From contig NZ_CAMDRE010000001.1 of assembly GCF_945906775.1 (NCBI RefSeq), forward strand, positions 1,488,001 to 1,552,000: a DNA stretch of 64,000 nt, given 5' to 3'. Below the pieces are notes generated by a model. That model saw only the letters and a program-made list of their open reading frames with translations, was not told where the DNA came from and did no database searches. This stretch comes from Citrobacter sp. Marseille-Q6884. GTDB taxonomy: Bacteria > Pseudomonadota > Gammaproteobacteria > Enterobacterales > Enterobacteriaceae. The number at the start of each line of letters is the position of its first letter. Position 1 is the first letter of the stretch. Position numbers and translations under genes: made by a program. Positions 1 to 8,541 of the stretch are shown here, one piece after another.

Positions 1-354
1 GTTGGCGCCGGGCGAGTGAAAAAAGGTGCGCTGGCCATTGAGTTCGGTCATCACTTGCGACATTGAGGTCGGGGCTGACGTGGTGCGTTGGACATGCTGG
101 CGATTCACGTGATACTGCTCCAGCATGGCCATAATGTAGTCGCCATCGCTATCCTGGCCGATCAATCCCACCGCCTGCAGCGGCAAACCGGTATGCATTT
201 TTGCCAGCGTCAACAGTACGTTCAGCGGCGCGCCGCCCGTTGCGCGTTCGCTATGGGTGATCTCAGCCAGCCAGCCGCGCTCCGGCCACTGCACAATCTG
301 ATGCACATGATCGACCAGCATGTTGCCGGCCGCGATGATCCCCCTGCGCTCCAT
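1..354 (-). CDS. PfkB-family sugar kinase, N-terminal part (cut by window edge)
   Basis: The first 118 codons are visible; the gene runs off the left edge. The reading frame starts at ATG 354 and shows the PfkB/ribokinase N-terminal signature around GGAPLN (residues 41-46) in a sugar-binding context. The start overlaps the aldolase stop as TGATG, so it is translationally coupled and is the promoter-distal enzyme of the operon. By context it probably phosphorylates the ketose made by the upstream isomerase before aldol cleavage. The ATP-binding C-terminal half is not in the window, so substrate and product position (1- or 5-phosphate) are inference. Confidence 0.85.
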   Translation of the reverse strand, partial: MERRGIIAAGNMLVDHVHQIVQWPERGWLAEITHSERATGGAPLNVLLTLAKMHTGLPLQAVGLIGQDSDGDYIMAMLEQYHVNRQHVQRTTSAPTSMSQVMTELNGQRTFFHSPGAN

Positions 355-1214
355 CACACTTGCCCCGCGCTGCCAAAAATGCGCATCTGTTCTGAAACGG
401 TATCGGTAATGGCCTCTTCAATGCCTAACAACAGCTCGGCGAACTCATCGTACAGGGGCTGACGCTGTGTCATGCGAGATTCCACCGCAGCCAGCGCCGC
501 CTGTGACATCCCGGTGTAGAAGTTGATTTTGTGGATCCCCAGTTCGATGGCGCGACGGAAGTCCTCGTCACTGATGCCGGAACCGCCGTGTAGCACCAGT
601 GGGATCGCCGCCTGCTGACGAATCGCGTCCAGACGCGGGAAGTCCAGCTGCGGTTCGCCTTTGTACTTGCCGTGTGCATTGCCAATGGCGACCGCCAGCG
701 CGTCAATCCCGGTTCTGTCAACGAAATCCCGTGCCAGCATCGGGTCGGTAAACAGCGACTCATCGGCGTGCCCGTACAGCGCACCGCCTTCGTCGCCGCC
801 CACTGCACCCAGCTCGGCTTCAACCGACACGCCAACGGCGTGGCACATCTTCACTACCTCGCGGGTCTGGCGGATATTTTCTTCATACTCCAGCGTGGAG
901 CCATCGAACATCACCGAACTGAATCCTAAGCGTAGCGCCCGCACCACCGACTCAAAATGCAGGCCGTGGTCAAGATTGAGTACCACCGGAATATCATGGC
1001 GGGCGGCTTCAAATTTCACGGCCTCAACCAGCGAATCCAGCGAAATATACTTAAAATGCACTTCGGCGATGTTGATGATAAACGGTGAGCGTTCCTGTTT
1101 CGCGGCGGCAAACAGCGCGCGCAGAAAGTGCGAATCCAGTACATTAAACGCCCCTAAGGCGTAGCGGTGCTCGCGCGCATGGGCGAGGCCATCGGCAAGA
1201 GAAATCAACGGCAT
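354..1214 (-). CDS. Class II ketose-(bis)phosphate aldolase, GatY/KbaY/FbaA family
   Basis: A 286-residue protein with the layout of zinc-dependent class II aldolases. Asp82-His83 sits in a LDHG motif (catalytic Asp plus zinc ligand), Glu134 in an ELG motif, His181 in GNAHGKYKG and His209 in LHGGSGI complete the metal site. The length matches the tagatose-bisphosphate aldolase (KbaY/GatY) branch. It lies 14 nt downstream of the D-lyxose-type isomerase and is coupled to the kinase. The likely role is cleavage of a ketose phosphate to dihydroxyacetone phosphate plus an aldehyde; xylulose-1-phosphate or fructose-1-phosphate would fit the neighbours. Family is certain, substrate is inferred. Confidence 0.9.
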   Translation of the reverse strand: MPLISLADGLAHAREHRYALGAFNVLDSHFLRALFAAAKQERSPFIINIAEVHFKYISLDSLVEAVKFEAARHDIPVVLNLDHGLHFESVVRALRLGFSSVMFDGSTLEYEENIRQTREVVKMCHAVGVSVEAELGAVGGDEGGALYGHADESLFTDPMLARDFVDRTGIDALAVAIGNAHGKYKGEPQLDFPRLDAIRQQAAIPLVLHGGSGISDEDFRRAIELGIHKINFYTGMSQAALAAVESRMTQRQPLYDEFAELLLGIEEAITDTVSEQMRIFGSAGQV

Positions 1215-1228
1215 AATACGCTCCTTGG

Positions 1229-1912
1229 TTAGCGGAACAGGCGATACTCGTTACACAGCACCAGTTGCGCCGGTTCATCTTCTTCAATGTCGTTATAGCG
1301 GGCGATGGGTTGCAGGAAATGGTTATCGTGGTCGTCATCATTGACGGAAGAGACCTCGCCGACCAGCACGTCGCCAAAACCTTCCTCAGCCCAGAAGCTG
1401 TGATACAGGCCGGGAGTCAGGCAGATGCTTTCGCCGGGTGCCAGGCGCAGACGGCTGCCCGCCGCATGGGTTTGCCGACAGCCATCAATCACAACGCTGA
1501 TGTCGCTATTCTCCGTTTGTTCCCGGATGTCGGCGTTCCACAGTTCAACAATCAAATTACCGCCGCCGCGATTGATAATGTCTTCGCGCTTGCGCCAGTG
1601 AAAATGCATTGGCGTGACCTGCGCATCGCGGACATGCATGATTTTTTCCGCGTAACATTTCTCATAAGGCATGCCTTTCGGCGAACCATTACGCAGCGTG
1701 AAGAGCGTTAAGCCCTGAGCGGCGAAGTTGTTGCCGCCGAAGGCGGTGACATCCCAGCCGAGTTTGAGGTCAAAGACTTCGCTCCAGGCCGAGGCATCGA
1801 GTTTGCGCCACTGGGTTGGCGGAAAACTGGCAAAAGGGGGGAGGTGCACATCGTGCTGGGAAAAGAACTGGCGCGTATGGCCAAGAATTTCGTTTATTGC
1901 GGAGCGCTTCAT
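1229..1912 (-). CDS. D-lyxose ketol-isomerase (cupin sugar isomerase)
   Basis: A 227-residue cupin-type aldose-ketose isomerase. The metal ligands of the family are all present: His103, His105 and Glu110 in an MHFHWRKRE segment, and His171 in GLYHSFW. A D-lyxose isomerase of this type has been structurally characterised from E. coli O157:H7 and also acts on D-mannose. It would convert D-lyxose to D-xylulose, or mannose to fructose, in the cytoplasm. It sits between the periplasmic binding protein gene and the aldolase gene of one operon, so import, isomerisation, phosphorylation and cleavage are encoded together. Confidence 0.85.
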   Translation of the reverse strand: MKRSAINEILGHTRQFFSQHDVHLPPFASFPPTQWRKLDASAWSEVFDLKLGWDVTAFGGNNFAAQGLTLFTLRNGSPKGMPYEKCYAEKIMHVRDAQVTPMHFHWRKREDIINRGGGNLIVELWNADIREQTENSDISVVIDGCRQTHAAGSRLRLAPGESICLTPGLYHSFWAEEGFGDVLVGEVSSVNDDDHDNHFLQPIARYNDIEEDEPAQLVLCNEYRLFR

Positions 1913-1943
1913 GGGCAGAATTCTCCTTGTGTGGCGTCGCCAG

Positions 1944-1977
1944 GCAGGCCTGATAGCACAGCGCTTATCAGGCCTGC
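1944..1977. repeat. REP-like intergenic hairpin
   Basis: Two perfect 12-nt arms (GCAGGCCTGATA and its complement) flank a 10-nt loop between the binding-protein gene and the isomerase gene. The arm sequence is of the enterobacterial REP/PU type. Within an operon such hairpins usually protect upstream mRNA from 3' exonucleases, which would favour high expression of the binding protein. Confidence 0.75.
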
Positions 1978-1993
1978 ACAGAGGCGGCTTCCG

Positions 1994-2935
1994 TTATTTC
2001 ACTGTCCAACCCTTATAACTGCCGACGTTGTTTTTATCGATCATCGTCACCGGGATCAGCACAGGCTCTTTCGGGGCGGGTTTCCCCTGTAATATGTCAT
2101 AGCCGATTTCGACCGCTTTGGCTGCCATGACTTGCGGATCTTGTGCTGGCGTCGCCACAAACAGTGAGTTTTCACGCTTCAGTGCCTCTTCTCCATCTGG
2201 CGAACCATCCACGCCCACGATAAAGAATTCGCTACGTTGAGCCTGTTTTGCCGCCAGATCGGCACCGATCGCGGTGGGATCGTTAATCGCAAACACGCCG
2301 TCGATCTTCGGATTGGCCGCCAGTAATGCGGTCATGATCTCCAGACCGCCTTCGCGGCTGCCTTTGGCGTTCTGATTATGTGAAAGCACCTTAATATCCG
2401 GGTGGCGTTTAAATTCGGTCTGGCAGCCTTCCACACGGTTTTGTACGGCAGAAACTGGCGGCCCGTTGATGATCACTACGTTACCTTTGCCTTTCAGGCG
2501 GTCAGTGATGTACTTACAGGCCATTTCCCCTGCCTGGGTGTTATCGGAGGTGATGGTGGCGTCCGCGCCTTCCGCCGCCACGTCAACGGCGACCACGACA
2601 ATGCCCGCATCTTTCGCGCGTTTGACCGCCGGGCCGATCCCTTTGGAGTCCGCCGCGTTAAGAATGATCATGTCCACTTTGGCGGCGATAAAGTTGTCGA
2701 TCTGCGAGACCTGCTGTCCCAGATCGTAACCGCTGGAAACCAGCGTGACTTTAACGCTATCGCCTGCCAGCTTGCGTGCTTCCAGCTCCGCGCCTTTGGT
2801 GATCTGCACGAAGAACGGATTGGCAAGATCGCCCACCGTGACGCCGATTGATTTCAGTTCTTTTGCCTGCACATAGGGCGTCGCGGCAAGCAGTGCGCCA
2901 GCACAGAGCGCGGTAACTAATGGCTTCAAACGCAT
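1994..2935 (-). CDS. Periplasmic sugar-binding protein, RbsB-like (ABC transporter)
   Basis: A 313-residue protein with a Sec signal peptide: basic N-terminus, hydrophobic core to about residue 20, and a likely cleavage after VQA (residue 24). The mature part has the type I periplasmic fold (Peripla_BP_4, as in RbsB), with GVTVGDLANPFF at the start and the hinge-region GVFAINDPTAIGA. It would capture a pentose or hexose for the permease encoded just upstream. Gene order ATPase-permease-binding protein differs from the rbsDACB order but contains the same three parts. Ligand is inferred as D-lyxose or a related sugar. Confidence 0.88.
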   Translation of the reverse strand: MRLKPLVTALCAGALLAATPYVQAKELKSIGVTVGDLANPFFVQITKGAELEARKLAGDSVKVTLVSSGYDLGQQVSQIDNFIAAKVDMIILNAADSKGIGPAVKRAKDAGIVVVAVDVAAEGADATITSDNTQAGEMACKYITDRLKGKGNVVIINGPPVSAVQNRVEGCQTEFKRHPDIKVLSHNQNAKGSREGGLEIMTALLAANPKIDGVFAINDPTAIGADLAAKQAQRSEFFIVGVDGSPDGEEALKRENSLFVATPAQDPQVMAAKAVEIGYDILQGKPAPKEPVLIPVTMIDKNNVGSYKGWTVK

Positions 2936-2967
2936 GTTGTCTTCCTCGTAGCTGTAGGGTTTTGTTG

Positions 2968-3963
2968 TTATGCACTTTGATGATGCCGGGTACGGTATTT
3001 GTCGATCAGCACCGCTATGATGATCACCGCCCCTTTGATCACCAGCTGCCAGAAATAAGAAACGCCCATCAGCGTCATGCCGTTATTGAGCGTGGCGATA
3101 ATCAGCGCACCCACCAGCGTGCCGGTAATGGTGCCGATCCCGCCGACAAAACTGGTGCCGCCGAGGATCACCGCCGCGATGGCATCCAGCTCGTAGCCCA
3201 TCCCTAAGTTGCCGTTGGCGCTGTACAGTCGCGAGGCGCTCATGACGCCGCCGAGCCCCGAGAGCAGGCCGCTCATGCCGTAGACGAACAGCAGCACCAG
3301 CCACACTTTGATGCCGGTTAACCGCGCCGCCTGCATATTGCCGCCGACCGCGTAGATATGAACGCCCAGCGTCGTGCGCCGCAGAATGAACCAGCACACC
3401 ACGACCACCGCCAGCGCGATAACCACCAGCCACGGCACCGGCCCGAGATAGTTGTTGCCGATCCACTCAAAGTTGATATTGGAATTGATCACCGTCGTGC
3501 CGTCCGCCAGCAGATAGGCCGCGCCACGCAGCGCGGTGTAAGTGCCGAGCGTAACGATAAAGGGCGGTAATCCGGCAAAGGCAACCAACGCGCCGTTAAA
3601 CAGTCCCAATAGCAGACCGAGCATCAGCGCCGCCGGAATCGACAACATGGCAAGTTCAGGCGTTAGCGAAACCACCATCGCCGCGACGGCTGTCGTACCG
3701 AGAATCGACCCCACGGAGAGGTCGATCCCGCCGGTCAGAATGATAAATGTCATTCCGGCGGCCAGAACGATGTTAATCGACGCCTGGCGGGTAATATTCA
3801 GCAGGTTGCTCTCGGTAAAAAAATTGGGTGCGATAAAACCAAATACCGCCACAATCAGGATCAGAATCGGCAAAATACCGACCGTTTGCATCAGATCGCT
3901 CATCAGCATCTTTTTTGCGGAGGCCGATTTCGCCACCTGCTGGGGAGTGGTTGGATTATTCAT
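2968..3963 (-). CDS. Sugar ABC transporter permease, RbsC-like
   Basis: A 331-residue inner-membrane protein of the BPD_transp_2 (RbsC/XylH/AraH) family, with about nine to ten hydrophobic segments and the family motif TGGIDLSVGS near residue 80. A short charged cytoplasmic N-terminus precedes the first helix. Its start codon lies inside the ATPase gene (8-nt overlap), indicating coupled translation. It should form the homodimeric channel fed by the binding protein downstream. Confidence 0.9.
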   Translation of the reverse strand: MNNPTTPQQVAKSASAKKMLMSDLMQTVGILPILILIVAVFGFIAPNFFTESNLLNITRQASINIVLAAGMTFIILTGGIDLSVGSILGTTAVAAMVVSLTPELAMLSIPAALMLGLLLGLFNGALVAFAGLPPFIVTLGTYTALRGAAYLLADGTTVINSNINFEWIGNNYLGPVPWLVVIALAVVVVCWFILRRTTLGVHIYAVGGNMQAARLTGIKVWLVLLFVYGMSGLLSGLGGVMSASRLYSANGNLGMGYELDAIAAVILGGTSFVGGIGTITGTLVGALIIATLNNGMTLMGVSYFWQLVIKGAVIIIAVLIDKYRTRHHQSA

Positions 3964-5479
3964 GGGGCACCGCCTGATGATGGGAGTCGTTCACGCCGGT
4001 TGCCAGCGTCATAATGTTTTCCTGGGTGATGCTTTGCCCGTTCAGCTCGCCGGCAATACTGCCTTCGCGCATGACGTATACCCGATCGCTCATGCCGACG
4101 ACTTCCGGCAATTCGCTGGAGATCATCAGGATCGCCACGCCTTTACGCGCCATGTCGTTCATGATCCGGTAGATCTCGCTTTTTGCCCCCACGTCCACGC
4201 CGCGCGTGGGCTCGTCGAGGATCAAAATACGCGGGCCGATCGCCACCCAGCGTGAGATCAGTAATTTCTGCTGATTGCCGCCGGACAGGCCGCCTGCGCG
4301 AACCTGGGCATGCGGTACGCGGATGTTGAGCAACCGGATGGCGTCATCGGAAATGGTCTGCGCTTTTTTGCGATCCAGCATGCCCCAGTTGGCGTCACGC
4401 TCGAGTGTCGCCATGGTGATGTTCTCTGCCGCTGCCAGTTCTAAAAACAGCCCCTGTTCTTTGCGGTTTTCCGTCAGAAAGCCGATGCCGTGGTCAATGG
4501 CTTCCCGTGGGGAGTGGATCACCACCGGCTCGCCGTCCACTTCAATCATGCCGCTGATGGCTTTACGTACGCCAAAAATCAGCTGCGCCAGTTCGGAACG
4601 TCCGGCGCCGACCAGTCCAGCCAGGCCGACAATCTCCCCGGAACGCACCAGTAAACTGCATGGCTGGACTTTGCTGCCGTCGGTCAGGTGATGCACGTTC
4701 AGACGCGCTTTACCTAAGGGGATATCGCGATCTTTGTTGAACAGATCGCTTAACGGGCGTCCCACCATCATGCGCACCAGTTCGGAGGCGTTGAGTTTGT
4801 CGCGAGTCAGGCTGCCAACGTACTGCCCGTCGCGTAATACGCTGACGCGATCCGAGAGTTCATACACCTCCGCCATGCGGTGGCTGATATAGATAATCGC
4901 CATGCCTTCATCGCGCAGACGCATAATCAGTTCAAAGAGGCGATGGGTTTCACGTGAGGAGAGGGCGGCGGTGGGTTCATCCATGACCAGAATGCGACTG
5001 TTACGGTGCAGGGCGCGGGCAATTTCCACCTGTTGCTGTTCGGCGATGGTGAGCGTCATCACCCGATCGCTGGCTTTAAACTGCGCGCCAAGCCGGTCGA
5101 TGACCTTCTGCGCCTGCATCACCATCTCTTTACGCTGGACCAGGCCTGCGCGTGACAGTTCGCTGCCGAGAAAGATGTTTTCGGCCACCGTCAGATTCGG
5201 TGCGAGCTGCATCTCCTGATAAATCAGCGTAATACCCGCACTCAGCGCATCTTTGGGTCCACGAATATGAAACGGCTGGCCGTCGATCAGGATGTCACCG
5301 CTGGTGGCGGTGTAGGCACCGGCGAGGATTTTCATCAGGGTACTTTTCCCCGCGCCGTTTTCGCCCATCAGAGCGTGGATCTCACCGGGCCAGACCGTCA
5401 AATCGACCCCTTTCAGCGCGTAAAATTTGCCAAACGCTTTGGCAATGTTGCGCATCTCCAGAACGGGTGTCCTGCTCAT
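3956..5479 (-). CDS. Sugar ABC transporter ATP-binding protein, RbsA-like (tandem ATPase)
   Basis: A 507-residue protein with two fused ABC ATPase domains, as in RbsA/MglA/XylG. The N-terminal domain has a canonical Walker A, GENGAGKST at residues 39-47, and MDEPTAALS as Walker B. The C-terminal domain has the degenerate GLVGAGRSE loop, with signature SGGNQQK and Walker B LDEPTRGVD. This is the promoter-proximal gene of the minus-strand operon that runs to the left edge. It powers uptake of the sugar handled by the isomerase, aldolase and kinase. Confidence 0.92.
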   Translation of the reverse strand: MSRTPVLEMRNIAKAFGKFYALKGVDLTVWPGEIHALMGENGAGKSTLMKILAGAYTATSGDILIDGQPFHIRGPKDALSAGITLIYQEMQLAPNLTVAENIFLGSELSRAGLVQRKEMVMQAQKVIDRLGAQFKASDRVMTLTIAEQQQVEIARALHRNSRILVMDEPTAALSSRETHRLFELIMRLRDEGMAIIYISHRMAEVYELSDRVSVLRDGQYVGSLTRDKLNASELVRMMVGRPLSDLFNKDRDIPLGKARLNVHHLTDGSKVQPCSLLVRSGEIVGLAGLVGAGRSELAQLIFGVRKAISGMIEVDGEPVVIHSPREAIDHGIGFLTENRKEQGLFLELAAAENITMATLERDANWGMLDRKKAQTISDDAIRLLNIRVPHAQVRAGGLSGGNQQKLLISRWVAIGPRILILDEPTRGVDVGAKSEIYRIMNDMARKGVAILMISSELPEVVGMSDRVYVMREGSIAGELNGQSITQENIMTLATGVNDSHHQAVPHE

Positions 5480-5593
5480 GGCGGATCTCCTGTGGGGTGG
5501 CCGATATCAGCAGTCCATCACAGGAATGTAAATGCAAAATGTCAGAAGCCGTTCATATTTGTCATATTGCGATTTTTCTTCATGGAGCGTGAT
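5480..5593. promoter_or_regulatory. Divergent promoter region between the sugar operon and the hybrid kinase
   Basis: A 114-bp spacer separates two divergent starts and must hold both promoters. It contains two related 8-nt words, ATGTCAGA near 5537 and TTGTCATA near 5558, spaced about two helical turns apart, which could be a regulator site. The kinase ATG at 5594 is preceded by GGAG with a 6-nt spacer, which decides the start over the upstream ATG at 5582. Confidence 0.45.
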
Positions 5594-7858
5594 ATGCCGC
5601 AACCCGGACGTCGCTTTTTCGCCAGTGCGCGCGGGCGATTGCTGTTTTTCAATCTGCTGGTGGTGGCGGTCACGCTGATGGTGAGCGGCGTGGCTGTGCT
5701 GGGATTTCAGCACGCCAGCCAGATCCAGGAGCAGGTGCAGCAGCAAACGGTTGACGACATGACCGGTAGCATGAATCTGGCGCGCGACACGGCAAACGTG
5801 GCGACGGCGGCGGTGCGGCTTTCACAGGTGGTGGGGGCGCTGGAATACAAAGGCGAAGCGGAACGATTACAGGAGACCCAGCGCGCGCTTAAGCATTCGC
5901 TGGAGCAACTGGCCGCCGCCCCGCTGGCGCAACAGGAACCGGGGCTCGTCGGACGTATTATTCAGCGTAGCAACGAACTACAAAGTAGCGTGGAAGGCAT
6001 GTTGCAGCGCGGGCAGCGGCGGCATCTGGAGCGTAACGCGCTGCTCAGCTCGCTGTATCAGAATCAAAGTTATTTACGCCATCTGCAACAACTGACTCAT
6101 GCGCAGGATGACGTACTGCTGGGGCAGATGGATCGCTTAATCGTCGCCGCCATTGAAACGCCAACGCCGCGTTCAGTGATTAAACAACTGGACAGCGTGA
6201 TGCCTGGACTACCTGCGAACAATAGCAGTCTGCTGATTAACGGCATTCTCAGCGACTTCATTCAGGAACTGCAGAAGCTGGAGCCGCTGTCGTCAGCGCT
6301 GGAGCAGAGCGATCTGGCGATCAACTGGTATATGTTTCATATCAAAGCGTTGGTCGCGATCCTCAACAATGACATCAATCAGTATGCCTCACAGGTGGCG
6401 TTAATCTCTGAACAGCGGGTGGCGCAAAGCCATCAGGAACTGCAGTCCGGGGCGCTGTTTATTATGATTTTTGCGCTGCTGGCGGTGGTCATTACCGCTT
6501 TCGCCGGCTGGTATATCTACCGCAATCTTGGCTCCAACCTGACGGCTATTTCCGCGGCGATGACCCGGCTGGCGCATGGCGAATCGGACGTCAGCGTTCC
6601 GGCACTGCAACGGCGCGATGAACTGGGAGAGCTGGCGCGCGCCTTCAGCGTTTTTGCCCGTAACACGGCTTCGCTGGAACACACCACCCGGTTGCTGAAA
6701 GAAAAAACCACCCAGATGGAAATCGACCGAACCGAGCGTCAGGGGCTGGAAGAAGCGCTGCTGCACAGCCAAAAACTCAAGGCGGTAGGGCAACTGACCG
6801 GCGGGTTAGCGCATGACTTCAATAACCTGCTGGCTGTAATTATCGGTAGCCTGGATCTCGTGAATCCCGATTCCCCCGATGCGCCGCGTATCAACCGGGC
6901 GCTCAAAGCCGCCGAGCGTGGGGCGATGCTGACCCAGCGGCTGCTCGCCTTTTCGCGTAAACAGTCTTTACATCCGCATGCGGTGGAGTTGAAAACCTTG
7001 CTGGAAAACCTGGGCGAGCTGATGCGCCACTCGCTCCCGAACACGCTGACGCTGGAGATCGAGGCCCAGTCGCCCGCCTGGCCGGCGTGGATCGACGTCA
7101 GCCAACTGGAAAATGCCATTATTAATCTGGTGATGAACGCCCGTGATGCGATGGACGGGCAGGTGGGCACGATTAAAATTCGCACCTGGAATCAGCGCGT
7201 CACGCGCAGCGACGGACGCAAGCAGGATATGGTTATGCTGGAAGTGGCTGACCAGGGAAGCGGTATGTCACAGGAGGTGAAAGCGCAGGTCTTCGAACCG
7301 TTTTTCACCACCAAACAAACGGGGAGTGGCAGTGGACTGGGGCTGTCGATGGTGTACGGGTTTGTGCGCCAGTCCGGAGGGCGTGTGGAAATTGAGAGCG
7401 CGCCGGGACAAGGCACTACCGTCAGGTTACAGCTTCCTCGCGCCATTGTGCCTGTGCAGGCTCAGGCAGAACCGCTGCCGGAGCAGGTTTCTGTTAGCAC
7501 CGATAAGCTGGTGCTGGTCCTGGAAGATGAAGCCGACGTACGTCAGACGTTGTGTGAACAATTGCACCTGCTGGGCTATCTGACCTTAGAAGCGGCCAAC
7601 GGCGAGCAGGCGATGCAAATGCTGGCAGCGTCAGCCGAGATTGATATTTTTATCAGTGACTTAATGCTACCGGGCAGTTTAAGCGGTGTGGACGTCGTGA
7701 ACCACGCGTTGAAGCATTATCCACAGCTGTCCATTCTGCTGATCAGCGGCCAGGATTTACGCCCGGCGCATAACCCGGCGCTACCGGAGGTGGCGTTATT
7801 GCGTAAACCTTTTACCCGGGGAGAGCTGGCACAAGCGCTACGCCATCCGCGCAATTGA
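5594..7858 (+). CDS. Hybrid sensor histidine kinase with C-terminal receiver domain
   Basis: A 754-residue membrane sensor. A first transmembrane segment lies at about 16-38, a helical periplasmic sensor region at 40-285, a second membrane segment at 286-307 and a HAMP linker at 308-362. The kinase core follows: phosphoacceptor His407 in GGLAHDFNN, an N-box around NLVMNARDAM (511-520), G boxes DQGSGM and GSGSGLGLS. The receiver domain (638-750) has LVLEDEADVR, phosphoacceptor Asp689 and Lys738. There is no histidine phosphotransfer domain and no DNA-binding output, so it needs a partner not seen here. It is divergent from the sugar operon and probably regulates it. I do not recognise a named gene. 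Confidence 0.88.
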   Translation: MPQPGRRFFASARGRLLFFNLLVVAVTLMVSGVAVLGFQHASQIQEQVQQQTVDDMTGSMNLARDTANVATAAVRLSQVVGALEYKGEAERLQETQRALKHSLEQLAAAPLAQQEPGLVGRIIQRSNELQSSVEGMLQRGQRRHLERNALLSSLYQNQSYLRHLQQLTHAQDDVLLGQMDRLIVAAIETPTPRSVIKQLDSVMPGLPANNSSLLINGILSDFIQELQKLEPLSSALEQSDLAINWYMFHIKALVAILNNDINQYASQVALISEQRVAQSHQELQSGALFIMIFALLAVVITAFAGWYIYRNLGSNLTAISAAMTRLAHGESDVSVPALQRRDELGELARAFSVFARNTASLEHTTRLLKEKTTQMEIDRTERQGLEEALLHSQKLKAVGQLTGGLAHDFNNLLAVIIGSLDLVNPDSPDAPRINRALKAAERGAMLTQRLLAFSRKQSLHPHAVELKTLLENLGELMRHSLPNTLTLEIEAQSPAWPAWIDVSQLENAIINLVMNARDAMDGQVGTIKIRTWNQRVTRSDGRKQDMVMLEVADQGSGMSQEVKAQVFEPFFTTKQTGSGSGLGLSMVYGFVRQSGGRVEIESAPGQGTTVRLQLPRAIVPVQAQAEPLPEQVSVSTDKLVLVLEDEADVRQTLCEQLHLLGYLTLEAANGEQAMQMLAASAEIDIFISDLMLPGSLSGVDVVNHALKHYPQLSILLISGQDLRPAHNPALPEVALLRKPFTRGELAQALRHPRN

Positions 7859-7927
7859 GATTCCTCCGCTACTCGCGTGAAAGCGCTTTGATTACCGTGA
7901 GATGAGTTTCTTTTCGAGGCGGGTTTT

Positions 7928-8257
7928 ATGAAATGTTCCCCGACATTCTTTGTATTCAGTTTGCTGATGCTGAGTAGCGTTTCGGTACAGGCGGATATTA
8001 TTGATGACGCCATCGGTAATATTCAACGTGCCGTCAGCGACGCCTATAAACCGGATAACAATCGCGATTACGACGATTCACGCGATGAAAGCTGGCAGCG
8101 CCAGATGAGTGACGATCGCCGCAGGCAGTACGATAATCGTCGCCGTCAGTTTGAAGACCGCCGTCGTCAGTTAGATGACCGCCAGCGTCAGCTCGATCAG
8201 GAACGGCGTCAGCTTGAAGATGAAGAGCGCAGAATGGAAGAGGATTACGATCGTTAG
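7928..8257 (+). CDS. yjdP: YjdP family secreted protein, heptad-repeat rich
   Basis: A 109-residue protein with a clear signal peptide (cleavage probably after VQA, residue 22). The mature protein is highly charged: six consecutive seven-residue units rich in Arg, Gln, Asp and Glu occupy residues 64-105 and should form a long single alpha-helix or coiled coil. It corresponds by sequence and position (left of phnP) to E. coli YjdP, whose function is unknown. Its stop codon overlaps the stop of the convergent toxin gene by 4 nt, leaving no room for a separate terminator. Confidence 0.85.
   Translation: MKCSPTFFVFSLLMLSSVSVQADIIDDAIGNIQRAVSDAYKPDNNRDYDDSRDESWQRQMSDDRRRQYDNRRRQFEDRRRQLDDRQRQLDQERRQLEDEERRMEEDYDR
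8117..8242 (+). repeat. Six tandem 21-bp units inside yjdP
   Basis: Residues 64-105 of YjdP consist of six 7-residue units of the form RRRQ(Y/F/L)(D/E)(D/N), and the DNA shows the matching 21-bp periodicity (repeated cgtcgtcag-type words). Units 1-3 are most alike; the last two drift to more Glu. Unit number could vary between strains by slippage. Confidence 0.8.
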
Positions 8258-8541
8258 CGCAGCCTTTCGCTGGCGAGATGATAAACTTCGCTGCGTTCGC
8301 GTTTACCTACCGCAACGACAGCGATGATCAGGGTGTCGTCAATGACTTGATAAACAAGACGAAACCCTGAGGTTCGTAGCTTGATTTTATAGCAATCTTT
8401 TACTCCCCTAAGCTTTGCAGAGGGGATATGGGGATTTTCACAACATTTCTTAAGTTTCTTAGCAAATTGCTGTTGAATGGTTTTATCCAGTTTTTGCCAT
8501 TCTTTCAGCGCGTCTTCCCTGAACTTTACCGTATAACTCAT
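8254..8541 (-). CDS. RelE/ParE-superfamily toxin
   Basis: A 95-residue basic protein of the RelE/StbE mRNA-interferase family: an N-terminal lysine-rich helix pair (KEWQKLDKTIQQQF), a central YKIKLRTSGFRLVYQV strand region with Arg residues typical of the active groove, and a C-terminal VGKRERSEVY. It overlaps the antitoxin gene by 4 nt (ATGA), the usual coupled order of antitoxin then toxin. The predicted role is ribosome-dependent mRNA cleavage when free of antitoxin. RelE versus ParE (gyrase-targeting) type cannot be decided with certainty from sequence alone, but RelE fits better. Confidence 0.85.
   Translation of the reverse strand: MSYTVKFREDALKEWQKLDKTIQQQFAKKLKKCCENPHIPSAKLRGVKDCYKIKLRTSGFRLVYQVIDDTLIIAVVAVGKRERSEVYHLASERLR

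Noticed and set aside
5267..5593. Upstream extension of the hybrid kinase frame to 5267
   Set aside because: It would be antisense to the start of the ABC ATPase gene and adds a non-hydrophobic tail; the GGAG-ATG at 5594 gives a normal membrane sensor start.
8117..8242. CRISPR-like array at the 21-bp repeats
   Set aside because: The units are contiguous, in frame and coding within yjdP, with no spacers.
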